This document shows, piece by piece, positions 15,600-24,492 of a stretch of DNA of 64,000 nucleotides. This DNA is from Rhodovulum sp. GTDB taxonomy: Bacteria > Pseudomonadota > Alphaproteobacteria > Rhodobacterales > Rhodobacteraceae. The stretch covers positions 62,001 to 126,000 of the forward strand of contig JACKKC010000002.1 of NCBI GenBank assembly GCA_020637615.1, written 5' to 3'. A program made the position numbers and the translations under genes. The notes below the pieces were generated by a model. That model did not search any database, was not told the DNA's origin, and saw only the letters and a list, made by a program, of their open reading frames with translations. Each line of letters opens with the position of its first letter. Position 1 is the first letter of the stretch.

Positions 15600-16148
15600 C
15601 TGGCGGAATCCGGCAATTGCGATTTCGGCTGGAAGGCGGTCGATTTCTCGCTGCCCGACACCGAAGGCGGGCTCTGGACCCTCGAGCGCCTTCGCGGGCC
15701 GAAGGGCTTGCTGGTCGTCTTCATCTGCAACCATTGCCCCTATGTGAAGGCCCTGGTCGACCGGCTGGTGGCCGAGGCGCGGGACCTCGCGGCGATGGGC
15801 ATCGGGGTCGCGGCGATCTGCTCGAACGACGCTGCGAGCCATCCGGCGGACAGCTACGGGCGCATGGGCGAATTCGCCCGCGAGCACGGGTTTCCCTTCC
15901 CCTATCTGCACGACGCGGATCAGCGCGTGGCGCGCGCCTGGGGCGCCACCTGCACGCCGGATTTCTTCGGCTTCAACGCCGATCTCGCGCTGCAATACCG
16001 CGGGCGCTTCGACGATGCCGGCCGCGAGGCCCGGCCCGGCGCCCGGCGCGAGCTTCACGAGGCCATGCGCATGATCGCCGAGACCGGCGCCGGCCCGCGG
16101 GAGCAGGCGGTATCGATCGGATGCTCGATCAAGTGGAAGGCCGCGTGA
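15600..16148 (+). CDS. Thioredoxin-like redoxin (AhpC/TSA type)
   Basis: A 182-residue thioredoxin-fold protein with the active-site region FICNHCPYVKAL, the motif of the DUF899/redoxin-like group that reads CNHCPYV. The only start that preserves the conserved N-terminus (AESGNCDFGWKAVDFSLPDTEGG) is CTG at 15600, which has GAGGAGGGG seven to fifteen bases upstream and no ATG, GTG or TTG nearby; the next in-frame start is TTG 15708, inside the fold. It begins 11 bases after folB and its stop overlaps the gph start, so it is part of the operon. Substrate unknown. Confidence 0.85.
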   Translation: MAESGNCDFGWKAVDFSLPDTEGGLWTLERLRGPKGLLVVFICNHCPYVKALVDRLVAEARDLAAMGIGVAAICSNDAASHPADSYGRMGEFAREHGFPFPYLHDADQRVARAWGATCTPDFFGFNADLALQYRGRFDDAGREARPGARRELHEAMRMIAETGAGPREQAVSIGCSIKWKAA

Positions 16149-16828
16149 AGGGCGGGCCCGCGGCGCGGCTGATCTTCGACCTCGACGGCACGCTGATCGA
16201 TTCCGCGCCCACGATCTGCGCGGCGGGCAATGCGCTGCTCGCCGAACTGGGGCGGCCGCCGCTGGAGGCCGGCACGATCATGAGCTTGGTCGGCAAGGGC
16301 GTGGGGAACCTGGTGGCCGGCATGCTGCGGGAGGGCGGCGGCGTTCCGGGCGGCGAGCTCGCGCCGCATCTCGCGCGCTATCGCGCGATCTACGAGGCCG
16401 ATCCCTGCGCGGGGACCGAGCCCTATCCCGGGGTGCGCGAGACGCTCGCCGCGCTGGCCGAAGACGGGCATGGTCTGGGTGTCTGCACGCAGAAGCCCGA
16501 TCCATCGGCGCTGCGCATCCTGCGCGGCCTCGGGCTGATGCCGCCGATCACGGGCTTCACCGGCGGCGAGACGCTCGACGTGCTCAAGCCCGATGCGCGG
16601 ATGTTCTGGCATTGCGCCGGCCAGCTCGGCGAGGGGCCGGCGATCATGATCGGCGACAGCGAGATCGACGCGGCGACGGCGCGGGCGGCGGAGGTCCCCT
16701 TCGTCCTGCACGTTCCGGGCTACCGCAAGGCTTCGGTGGCGGAGATCGCCCCGGACGCCTGTCTCGAGGATTACGGCGCGCTGCCCGCCATCGTCGCGCG
16801 CCTCGTCAACGGCAGGAGTCCCCGATGA
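16145..16828 (+). CDS. gph: Phosphoglycolate phosphatase-type HAD hydrolase
   Basis: HAD-superfamily phosphatase, best matched to phosphoglycolate phosphatase, which clears 2-phosphoglycolate. The nucleophile motif is DLDGTLIDS (Asp12 and Asp14 from GTG 16145); later motifs are CTQKP, LKPDARMF and IGDSEIDAATARAA. The GTG start overlaps the redoxin stop by four bases, with GGAAGG just upstream; ATG 16121 is also in frame. Its own stop overlaps folP, which makes a tightly coupled operon. HAD substrate prediction is only moderate. Confidence 0.88.
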   Translation: MKGGPAARLIFDLDGTLIDSAPTICAAGNALLAELGRPPLEAGTIMSLVGKGVGNLVAGMLREGGGVPGGELAPHLARYRAIYEADPCAGTEPYPGVRETLAALAEDGHGLGVCTQKPDPSALRILRGLGLMPPITGFTGGETLDVLKPDARMFWHCAGQLGEGPAIMIGDSEIDAATARAAEVPFVLHVPGYRKASVAEIAPDACLEDYGALPAIVARLVNGRSPR

Positions 16829-17844
16829 GCATCAACCGCTATCGCCCGCTGGCGCAGACCGGGCCCGCGCGCCCGAACGGGGCCCGCCAGCTCGCCGGTG
16901 GGCCGGTCTGGTTCACCCATGCGGCGCTGCACCGGCGGGGCGAGGTCGTGCGGATCGTGGCGGCGGAAGAGATCCCGGAGCCGGCGCTCGGGGCGCTGAC
17001 CGCGCGGCGCGCCCCGATCTGCGGCCTGACCTTCGAGCGTCCGCGACTGATGGGCGTGCTCAACGTGACGCCCGACAGCTTCTCGGACGGCGGGCGCTTC
17101 CTGCGCCGCGAGGATGCGGTGGCGCGCGCCCGGGCCATGCTGGAGGCCGGCGCGGACATGATCGACATCGGCGGCGAATCGACGCGGCCGGGAGCCGACG
17201 ACGTCCCCGCGGAGGTCGAGGCCGGCCGGGTGGTCCCGGTCATTGCCGCGCTGCGGGAGGCCGGCATCGAGGCGCCGATCTCCGTCGACACGCGCAAGGC
17301 CTCGGTCGCGGCGGAAGCCTTCGCGGCGGGCGCCGGCCTCTTCAACGACGTCTCGGCGCTGGGCTTCGACCCGGCGAGCCTCGGCCTCGCGGCCGCGCGC
17401 GGCTGGCCGGTCTGCCTGATGCATGCCCAGGGCGATCCGCGGACCATGCAGATCGCGCCCCACTACGACGACGTGCTGCTCGACGTCTGCGATTTCCTCG
17501 AAGCCCGCATGGCGGCGGCGGAGGCAGCGGGCATCCCGCGCGAGCGCATCCTCCTCGATCCGGGCATCGGCTTCGGCAAGACGGTCGCGCATAATCTCGC
17601 GCTGGTGCGCGGGCTCTCCATGCTGCACGGGCTCGGGGCGGCGGTGCTCTTCGGGGCGTCGCGCAAGCGCTTCATCGGCACGATCGGCGGCGCGGACCGC
17701 CCCGAGGCGCGCCTGCCGGGGTCGATCGCGGTCGCGCTCGAGGCTTTGCGCCAGGGCGTGCAGGTGATACGGGTGCACGACGTGGCGGAAACCCGGCAGG
17801 CCATGGCGCTCTGGACGGCGCTCAACGGTGACGGACGGGACTAG
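16825..17844 (+). CDS. folP: Dihydropteroate synthase
   Basis: Condenses 6-hydroxymethyl-dihydropterin pyrophosphate with p-aminobenzoate in folate synthesis, and is the sulfonamide target. The 339-residue protein carries an N-terminal extension of about 70 residues before LMGVLNVTPDSFSDGGRF, followed by DIGGESTRPGA, SVDTRKASVA and ILLDPGIGFGKT. It starts in an ATGA overlap with gph and ends 10 bases before glmM. Confidence 0.96.
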   Translation: MSINRYRPLAQTGPARPNGARQLAGGPVWFTHAALHRRGEVVRIVAAEEIPEPALGALTARRAPICGLTFERPRLMGVLNVTPDSFSDGGRFLRREDAVARARAMLEAGADMIDIGGESTRPGADDVPAEVEAGRVVPVIAALREAGIEAPISVDTRKASVAAEAFAAGAGLFNDVSALGFDPASLGLAAARGWPVCLMHAQGDPRTMQIAPHYDDVLLDVCDFLEARMAAAEAAGIPRERILLDPGIGFGKTVAHNLALVRGLSMLHGLGAAVLFGASRKRFIGTIGGADRPEARLPGSIAVALEALRQGVQVIRVHDVAETRQAMALWTALNGDGRD

Positions 17845-17854
17845 AGGCAGGACG

Positions 17855-19195
17855 ATGGCGAGAAGACTCTTCGGGACCGACGGCGTGCGCGGCCGGGCGA
17901 ACGACGATCCGATGACGGCGGAGACGGCGCTGCGGCTGGGCCAGGCGGCCGGGCGGCATTTCATCAAGGGCAATCACGCGCATCGCGTGGTGATCGGCAA
18001 GGATACCCGGCGCTCGGGCTACATGCTGGAGAACGCGCTGACGGCCGGCTTCACCTCCGTGGGCATGGACGTCTTCCTGGTGGGGCCGGTGCCGACGCCG
18101 GCGGTCGGGTTCCTCACCCGCTCGATGCGCGCCGATCTCGGGGTGATGATCTCGGCCTCGCACAATCCCTTCCAGGACAACGGGATCAAGTTCTTCGGAC
18201 CCGACGGCTTCAAGCTGAGCGATGCGGCGGAGGAGGCGATCGAGCGGGCGCTGGAAGGCCCGCCGGATCTGGTGGAACCGGCGCGGATCGGCCGGGCGAC
18301 GCGCATCGACGACGGGCGCGGCCGCTACATGGAATTCGCCAAGACCACCTTTCCCCGCGGGCGGCGGCTCGACGGGCTGCGCATCGTGGTCGATTGCGCG
18401 AACGGGGCGGCCTATCGCACGGCGCCCGACGTGCTCTGGGAGCTCGGTGCGGAGGTCGTCCGCATCGCGGTAGCGCCCAACGGCTTCAACATCAACAAGG
18501 ATTGCGGCTCGACGCATACCGCCGCCGCGGTCGAGGCGGTGAAGCTTCACCGGGCCGATCTCGGCATCAGCCTCGACGGTGACGCGGACCGGGTGATGAT
18601 CATCGACGAGACCGGCGAGATCGCCGACGGCGACCAGTTCATGGCGCTGATCGCCGACCGCTGGGCGGCGGAGGGGCGGCTGGCGCAGGGCACGCTGGTG
18701 GCGACGGTGATGTCGAACCTCGGGCTGGAGCGGCATCTCGAATCCCAGGGCCTCCGGCTCCTGCGCACGGCGGTGGGCGACCGCTATGTCGTGGAGGCGA
18801 TGCGCGCGGGTGGCTACAACCTCGGTGGCGAGCAATCGGGTCACATCGTGATGACCGACCATGTCACGACCGGCGACGGTCTGATCGCCGCGCTGCAGTT
18901 CCTCTCGGCGATGGTCGAGACCGGGCGGAAGGCGAGCGAGCTCTCGCGGGTGTTCCAGGCCTATCCGCAGCTCCTGACCAATGTCCGCTTCCGCAAGGGC
19001 GCCGAGCCGCTCTCCGAGGCGAGCGTGCAATCGGCGATCTCGGACGGCGAGGCCCGGCTCGACGGCCGCGGCCGGCTGGTGATCCGCAAGTCGGGAACCG
19101 AGCCCCTGGTCCGCATCATGGGCGAATGCGACGATCCGGAATTGCTGCGTGTCGTGCTGGGCAACATCGAAGCCGAGGTCGCGCGCTTCGCCTGA
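17855..19195 (+). CDS. glmM: Phosphoglucosamine mutase
   Basis: Interconverts glucosamine-6-phosphate and glucosamine-1-phosphate for peptidoglycan and LPS precursors. The 446-residue protein has standard length. The phosphoserine loop is SASHNPF with Ser102, the metal loop is DGDADR, and the phosphate-binding loop is RKSGTEPLVR near the C-terminus. ATG 17855 follows GAGGCAGG; an upstream ATG at 17828 is less likely. The folP-glmM pairing is common in bacteria. Confidence 0.96.
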   Translation: MARRLFGTDGVRGRANDDPMTAETALRLGQAAGRHFIKGNHAHRVVIGKDTRRSGYMLENALTAGFTSVGMDVFLVGPVPTPAVGFLTRSMRADLGVMISASHNPFQDNGIKFFGPDGFKLSDAAEEAIERALEGPPDLVEPARIGRATRIDDGRGRYMEFAKTTFPRGRRLDGLRIVVDCANGAAYRTAPDVLWELGAEVVRIAVAPNGFNINKDCGSTHTAAAVEAVKLHRADLGISLDGDADRVMIIDETGEIADGDQFMALIADRWAAEGRLAQGTLVATVMSNLGLERHLESQGLRLLRTAVGDRYVVEAMRAGGYNLGGEQSGHIVMTDHVTTGDGLIAALQFLSAMVETGRKASELSRVFQAYPQLLTNVRFRKGAEPLSEASVQSAISDGEARLDGRGRLVIRKSGTEPLVRIMGECDDPELLRVVLGNIEAEVARFA

Positions 19196-19328
19196 CGCCA
19201 CATCCGGGTGAATCGACCGGCCGGAGGACATTCCGAACCGGCATCGGCGAGGCGCTGCTGCGCGCCGGTCCGAAGGCGCCATCCGACCTGTGTCCTGAAA
19301 ACATGCGCAATAACAATCGGTTGCATGG

Positions 19329-19347
19329 CGTTTCATCGTGAAACGCA
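19329..19347. repeat. Palindrome GCGTTTCA-N3-TGAAACGC between convergent genes
   Basis: An eight-base perfect stem with a three-base centre lies in the 173-base gap between the glmM stop and the exporter stop. It could fold as a terminator for either gene, although no T-run follows. The core GTTTCA-N3-TGAAAC recurs at about 62193-62207. Confidence 0.45.
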
Positions 19348-19368
19348 GGCATGCCGAGGCGCCCGAGC

Positions 19369-20283
19369 TCAGGCCCGCGCTCTCGGAAGGCGGATCTGGC
19401 TCGTCGCGAGGCCCGCGAGGATGAGGCCGAGCGCGGCGAGGAACTGCGTGGGCAGGCTCTCGCCCAGGACGACCCAGCCGATGATGACCGCCCAGACCGG
19501 AACCTGGTAGTTCACCAGGCTCAGGAAGGACGGGCCCGCGGTCTGGATCACATGGACGAGCATCACCGTCGCGAGCGCCGTGGGCAGGATCCCGAGATAG
19601 AGCACGCCGAGCACCGCCGCCGGCGGCGGGCTCGAGGGAATGCCTTCGCTGAGAAGGGCCACGGGCAGGATCACCACGGCGGCGATCAGGAGCCCCGCGG
19701 CCGCGAAGGAGAGCTTCGGCCCGGCGGGCGCGAGCCGGGTGATGATCGCGCCGACCGCGTAGGAGCAGCTCGCCGCGATGCAGGCGAGCCGGGCGAGACC
19801 GTCGGTGCCGGCCTTGCCCGAGAGAATCGTCGCCGGTCCGATCAGCAGCGCGACGCCCACGAAACCGATCGTGAAGCCCGCAACCTTGCGCGGGGTCATG
19901 CGCTCGCCGGGCACGAAGACATGGGCGAGCGGCAGCACCAGCAGCGGCACCACGGCCATGGTGATGCCGGCATAGCCCGAGGTGACATGGCGCTGGCCCC
20001 AGGAAAGGAGCGTGAAGGGCAGCGCGTTGGAGAAGATCGCCATGCCGGCGCAATGCAGCCAGATCCTTCGGCCCCGGTCGCTCGCCCGGGCGGGCAGGCC
20101 CTGGCCGGTGGCGAAGGCGACGCCGAGCAGGATCACCGCCGCCAGGGCGATGCGGATCGCCGCCACCCAGGCCGGGCCGAATCCGGTGAGCGCCTGGGCG
20201 ACACCGAGAAACGAGCCGCCCCAGATCAGCCCGAGCAGGAACAGGAGCAGCCAGGCGGTGAGCGACGGGGATTCGGGGCGCAT
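19369..20283 (-). CDS. EamA/DMT-family transporter
   Basis: Drug/metabolite-transporter superfamily exporter with two EamA repeats and ten predicted membrane segments (304 residues). Typical features are FLLGLIWGGSFLGVA at the N-terminus, the WVAAIRIALAA segment and NYQVPVWAVIIGWVVLGE in the second repeat. Relatives export amino acids or other metabolites; the substrate here is unknown. It is transcribed divergently from serC, 192 bases away. Confidence 0.9.
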   Translation of the reverse strand: MRPESPSLTAWLLLFLLGLIWGGSFLGVAQALTGFGPAWVAAIRIALAAVILLGVAFATGQGLPARASDRGRRIWLHCAGMAIFSNALPFTLLSWGQRHVTSGYAGITMAVVPLLVLPLAHVFVPGERMTPRKVAGFTIGFVGVALLIGPATILSGKAGTDGLARLACIAASCSYAVGAIITRLAPAGPKLSFAAAGLLIAAVVILPVALLSEGIPSSPPPAAVLGVLYLGILPTALATVMLVHVIQTAGPSFLSLVNYQVPVWAVIIGWVVLGESLPTQFLAALGLILAGLATSQIRLPRARA

Positions 20284-20397
20284 GATCGGGGAAATACCTT
20301 CGAAGATGCGTCGTCATATCGGGCAGCGGCGGTCAGGAGAAGCCCGGACCGGCGCGCGCGCCATAATCGCGCTTGGCACCGTCTCGCAGATCGATTA

Positions 20398-20469
20398 TCC
20401 GGGCTCCGGGCGCGTCCCCGGACCAGGGTGAGCGGGGCGGGCTCGGCAACATCACCCTGACCATGGAGC
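20398..20469 (+). ncRNA. Candidate serC leader RNA (two hairpins)
   Basis: Two consecutive hairpins precede serC: TCCGGG (20398-20403) with CCCGGA (20417-20422), then a perfect eight-base stem CAGGGTGA (20424-20431) with TCACCCTG (20452-20459) over a 20-base loop. The ribosome site GGAG (about 20466) follows directly. This matches the position and two-stem outline of the serC RNA motif known upstream of serC in alphaproteobacteria, but I could not compare it with the covariance model. Confidence 0.5.
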
Positions 20470-20475
20470 TGGCCG

Positions 20476-21669
20476 ATGAGCCACCCCCAAGCCGTTGGCG
20501 ACGTGGTCGCCAAGCCCGAGAAACCCCAGCACAGACCCGCAAGGCCGGAATTCTCCTCCGGCCCCTGTCCCAAGCGCCCCGGATGGAGCGCGGAGGCGGT
20601 GGCGGCGCGCGCCTTCCTGGGCCGGTCGCATCGTGCCGCGGCGCCCAAGGCGCAGTTGCGCGACCTGATCGAGCGCACGGCGCGGCTGCTCGGCGTTCCG
20701 GAGGATTACCGGATCGGGATCGTGCCGGCCTCCGACACCGGCGCCTTCGAGATGGCGATGTGGTCGATGCTGGGCGCGCGCCCGGTCGACATGCTCGTCT
20801 GGGAGAGCTTCGGGCAGGGCTGGGCGACGGATGCGACCAAGCAGCTCGCGCTGGCGGATTGCCGGGTGCTTAGTGCCGACTACGGCGCGCTGCCCGATCT
20901 CGGATCCGTGCGGCCTGACGCGGATGTCTGCTTCACCTGGAACGGCACGACGAGCGGCGCGCGGGTGCCGGACGCGGACTGGATCGCCGCCGACCGCGCG
21001 GGGCTGACGTTCTGCGACGCCACCTCGGCGGCCTTCGCGCAGCGGCTGGACTGGGAGAGGCTCGACGTGACGACCTTCTCCTGGCAGAAGGCGCTGGGCG
21101 GCGAGGGTGCGCATGGCATGCTGATCCTGAGCCCGCGCGCGGTGGCGCGGCTGGAGAGCTTCGTGCCGCCGCGGCCGCTGCCGAAGATCTTCCGGCTGAC
21201 CAAGGGCGGCAAGCTGATCGAGGGGATCTTTCTCGGCGAGACGATCAACACGCCCTCGATGCTCTGCGTGGCGGATTGCCTCGATGCGCTGGAATGGATG
21301 GAGGGGCTCGGCGGGCTCGAGGCCACCTGCGCCCGGGCCGACGCCAATGCCGCCGCCCTGCAGGACTGGGTGGACGGCGCCGGCTGGATCGAGAACCTCG
21401 TCGCGGATCCCCGGGCGCGGTCGAATACCTCGGTCTGTCTGCGCATCACCGACCCCGGGATCGCGTCGCGCGACGAGGCGGCGCAGCGCGACTTCGTCAA
21501 GCGGATGACGAAGCTTCTAGAATCCGAGCGCGCCGCCTATGACATCGCGAGCTATCGCGACGCGCCGCCGGGCCTGCGCATCTGGTGCGGCACCACGGTC
21601 GAGACGGCCGACGTCCGGGCGCTGACGCTCTGGCTCGACTGGGCCTTCGCCGTGACCTGCTCCGGCTGA
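20476..21669 (+). CDS. serC: Phosphoserine transaminase
   Basis: PLP enzyme that converts 3-phosphohydroxypyruvate to phosphoserine in serine synthesis. The 397-residue protein belongs to the alphaproteobacterial/archaeal type; the PLP lysine is Lys205 in SWQKALGGEGAHG and the cofactor region is DATSAAFAQRLDW. GGAG lies seven bases before ATG 20476. serA, the preceding pathway step, follows 58 bases downstream, and a probable regulatory leader precedes. Confidence 0.95.
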   Translation: MSHPQAVGDVVAKPEKPQHRPARPEFSSGPCPKRPGWSAEAVAARAFLGRSHRAAAPKAQLRDLIERTARLLGVPEDYRIGIVPASDTGAFEMAMWSMLGARPVDMLVWESFGQGWATDATKQLALADCRVLSADYGALPDLGSVRPDADVCFTWNGTTSGARVPDADWIAADRAGLTFCDATSAAFAQRLDWERLDVTTFSWQKALGGEGAHGMLILSPRAVARLESFVPPRPLPKIFRLTKGGKLIEGIFLGETINTPSMLCVADCLDALEWMEGLGGLEATCARADANAAALQDWVDGAGWIENLVADPRARSNTSVCLRITDPGIASRDEAAQRDFVKRMTKLLESERAAYDIASYRDAPPGLRIWCGTTVETADVRALTLWLDWAFAVTCSG

Positions 21670-21727
21670 CCGCCGCGCCCGTAACACCTCCCATTGCCGC
21701 GGCCCTTGCCGCAACAGGATAGCAGAC

Positions 21728-23320
21728 ATGCCCAAGGTTCTGATTTCTGACGAATTGTCCGATGCCGCCGTGCAGATCTTCCGCGACCGCGGCGTCGAGG
21801 TGGATTTCCAGCCGAAGCTCGGCAAGGATCCCGAGCGCCTTGCCGCGATCATCGGCGATTACGACGGCCTCGCGATCCGCTCCGCCACCAAGGTCACGGG
21901 TGATCTGATCGCCCGGGCCGAGCGGCTGCGAGTGATCGGCCGCGCCGGGATCGGGGTCGACAATGTCGACATCGCCGCGGCCAGTGCGCGCGGCATCGTG
22001 GTGATGAACACGCCCTTCGGCAACTCCATCACCACCGCCGAGCACGCCATCGGGATGATGTTCGCGGTGGCCCGCCAGATCCCGGCCGCGGATGCCTCGA
22101 CGCGGGCGGGAAAGTGGGAAAAGTCGCGTTTCATGGGCGTGGAGATCTCGGGCAAGACCCTGGGCCTGATCGGCGCCGGCAACATCGGTTCGGTGGTGGC
22201 GAGCCGGGCGATCGGGCTGAAGATGCGGGTGATCGCCCATGATCCCTTCCTGTCCGCCGAACGGGCGCTGGCGATGGGGGTCGAGCGGATCGAGGACCTC
22301 GACGAACTGCTGGCGCGCGCGGATTTCATCTCGCTCCATCTCCCGAAGACGGAGAAGACCGCGAACATCCTGTCGGCCGAGCGCATCGCTCGGATCAAGC
22401 CGGGGGCGCGCCTGATCAATTGCGCCCGCGGCGGGCTGGTGGACGAGGCGGCGGTGGCGGCGGCGCTCAGGGAAGGCCGGCTGGCCGCGGCGGCCTTCGA
22501 CGTCTTTGCCGTGGAGCCGGCGGTGACGAACGTGCTCTTCGACGCGCCCAACGTGGTCTGCACGCCGCATCTGGGGGCCTCGACCACCGAAGCGCAGGAG
22601 AACGTCGCCCTGCATGTGGCTGAACAGATGTCCGATTATCTGGTCCATGGCGCGATTTCCAACGCGCTCAACGCGCCCTCGGTCACGGCCGAGGAGGCGC
22701 CGATCCTCAAGCCCTGGATCGCGCTGGCGGAAATGCTTGGAAGCTTCGCCGGGCAGGTGACCGAGCATGCGATCGAGGAGATCGAGATCGAATACGTGGG
22801 CGAGGTCGGGGACCTGAACCTGACGCCGCTCACCGCCGCGCTGACCGCGGGCCTGCTGCGGCCGCTGGTCGGCGAAGGCGCGGTCAACATGGTATCCGCG
22901 CCGCTGGTGGCACGGGAGCGCGGGATCCATATCGCCGAGACGCGCAAGGACGCCCAGGGCGCCTTCGGATCCTACATCCGGCTGATCGTGACGACGGAGC
23001 ACCAGACCCGCTCGGTGGCCGGCACGATCTACAGCGACGGCAAGCCGCGATTCATCCAGATCAAGGGGATCGGGCTGGAAGCGGAGCCGATGCGCTACAT
23101 GCTCTATACCACCAATACCGACACACCCGGCTATATCGGCGCGCTGGGAACCAAGCTCGGCGCGCTGGGGGTCAATATCGCGACCTTCGCGCTGGGACGG
23201 GCGGCCAAGAGCGGCGAGGCCATCGCGCTCCTGGGCGTGGACGAGGCGATCGGGGCGGAAACGCTGTCCGAGATCGCGGCGCTACCCCAGGTGCGCCAGG
23301 CCAAGGCTCTGGCGTTCTGA
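21728..23320 (+). CDS. serA: D-3-phosphoglycerate dehydrogenase
   Basis: First enzyme of serine synthesis; it oxidises 3-phosphoglycerate with NAD. The 530-residue protein is the long form with catalytic, NAD-binding, intervening and C-terminal ACT domains. Visible motifs are GRAGIGVDNVD, the Rossmann GLIGAGNIGSVVA, NCARGGLVDE and the catalytic His region TPHLGASTTEAQ. The ACT part (about 455-530) usually gives serine feedback control. Confidence 0.97.
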   Translation: MPKVLISDELSDAAVQIFRDRGVEVDFQPKLGKDPERLAAIIGDYDGLAIRSATKVTGDLIARAERLRVIGRAGIGVDNVDIAAASARGIVVMNTPFGNSITTAEHAIGMMFAVARQIPAADASTRAGKWEKSRFMGVEISGKTLGLIGAGNIGSVVASRAIGLKMRVIAHDPFLSAERALAMGVERIEDLDELLARADFISLHLPKTEKTANILSAERIARIKPGARLINCARGGLVDEAAVAAALREGRLAAAAFDVFAVEPAVTNVLFDAPNVVCTPHLGASTTEAQENVALHVAEQMSDYLVHGAISNALNAPSVTAEEAPILKPWIALAEMLGSFAGQVTEHAIEEIEIEYVGEVGDLNLTPLTAALTAGLLRPLVGEGAVNMVSAPLVARERGIHIAETRKDAQGAFGSYIRLIVTTEHQTRSVAGTIYSDGKPRFIQIKGIGLEAEPMRYMLYTTNTDTPGYIGALGTKLGALGVNIATFALGRAAKSGEAIALLGVDEAIGAETLSEIAALPQVRQAKALAF

Positions 23321-23325
23321 CAGTA

Positions 23326-23354
23326 ACGCCCCCGGACCGTGGGCCGGGGGGCGT
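23326..23354 (+). terminator. Hairpin after serA
   Basis: ACGCCCCC (23326-23333) pairs with GGGGGCGT (23347-23354) just past the serA stop. No T-run follows, so termination efficiency is uncertain. Confidence 0.4.
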
Positions 23355-23408
23355 GCTCCGACGATCGGAGTGGCCCCGGGCCAGACCGGCGTCCGGTCCG
23401 GGCGGGAC

Positions 23409-23846
23409 TCAGTTCGGGTCGGGCCAGGCGAAATCCGGGCGCAGCCCCTCGTAGACCGGCCGGCCATCATGGGGCTTCGGCACGCCGGTCGCCGGGTCGT
23501 AGAAGGCATGGTAGGTCGCTGCCGGGAAACCCTCGTCGAAGCCCATCAGGTTCGGCACGATCGCCCGGATGCGATGCATCTTGTCGTCGAGCATGATCGG
23601 CGCGCCGCATTCGGCGCAGGTGCAGAGCTCGAGCGGCCCGTCGGGGTTCTTGACGTTGAACGGCTGGCGCTTGAGCCCGGCCATGTTGTCCACTTCCACG
23701 TCGGCGTATCTGAAGAACGCCACATGGGTGGTGGGCTGCCCGGTCACCGCCTTGCAGACCGAGCAGTGACAGGTGTGGTTGTCGACCGGATCGTGATCCG
23801 AATGCGTGTGGACATGGGCGCAGCCACCGTCGAGCGTGCTTGCCAT
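23409..23846 (-). CDS. GFA-family zinc protein
   Basis: A 145-residue protein of the GFA / Mss4-like fold (often labelled glutathione-dependent formaldehyde-activating enzyme). The zinc ligands appear as CHCSVC near residues 26-31 and CTCAEC near the middle. An unusual His/Asp-rich N-terminus (HVHTHSDHD) precedes the first ligands. ATG 23846 is chosen because the upstream extension lacks conservation and GGGAGGGAA lies just upstream. Activity on formaldehyde is unproven for most members. Confidence 0.85.
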   Translation of the reverse strand: MASTLDGGCAHVHTHSDHDPVDNHTCHCSVCKAVTGQPTTHVAFFRYADVEVDNMAGLKRQPFNVKNPDGPLELCTCAECGAPIMLDDKMHRIRAIVPNLMGFDEGFPAATYHAFYDPATGVPKPHDGRPVYEGLRPDFAWPDPN

Positions 23847-24047
23847 TTCGGTTCCCTCCCCTTGCGCGCCTTGCGGCACCAATGATCCGGGCCGCGGCGA
23901 AACAGTCTAGGCGCAGTCCAGGGTTCCGCCAAACACTTTGTCGCGTCGGTGGCCATGGTCGCCGCACTGCCGTCGGCGAGGATCTGTGGTATAATCCGCT
24001 TCCTCCAGAGCGAGTCCGCTTCAGGTCGAGTGCCAAGGAGGAATGTC

Positions 24048-24376
24048 ATGGCGAGTGCAACGCTCTTCATCAGCCGGGCCGAGGGTCAGCCGGGACGCTA
24101 CCTTGTCGTCATTAATGGCGAGGGATTCCACAACCCGTCGGAGCGGAGGTCGCGGCCAGGGCCCGCGGCAACGATCCGGTCTTCGACGACAGTCTCTTCA
24201 GCATCGGCGTCGGCATTCCCAACCATGTGCTTCCGGACGGGAGTTTCAGCCTGTCGACGGTCGTTCCCGGAAGCAAGCTGAACGAGGACTGGGGCCAGGA
24301 CGAAATCTATGCCCTGGTCGACGTCAAGGGTTTCGGAAGCTCGGTCAGGACCAATACCGTGAAGGGCCACTTCTAG
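24048..24376 (+). CDS. Small orphan protein with an apparent frameshift
   Basis: A real gene is indicated by a perfect AAGGAGG (24035-24041) six bases before ATG 24048. The first frame reads MASATLFISRAEGQPGRY, then YLVVINGEGFHNP, and then loses sense; a second frame resumes at about 24137 as VGAEVAARARGNDPVFDD and runs to TAG 24376. One base missing from the C-run at 24134-24136 would join them into a protein of about 109 residues with beta-strand-like alternation (DGSFSLSTVVPGSKL, YALVDVKGFGSS). I do not recognise the family; it vaguely recalls an IPT/TIG-like fold. Base composition is less GC-rich than the neighbours. Confidence 0.6.
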
Positions 24377-24492
24377 GTGGTTCCGGCATCCCAGCGCGCG
24401 GCGTCGCTCCGCCGGCCGGGCGCGGCGTCCGCGTTCGGGCGTCGCCGCCGGGTTCGGCCGGTTCGTGCCGGGACCGGGCGGCGGGGGCTGTG

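Noticed and set aside
17822..20317. An 831-codon minus-strand frame over glmM and the EamA exporter
   Set aside because: It lies antisense to glmM and in another frame of the exporter, and its translation has no recognisable domain.
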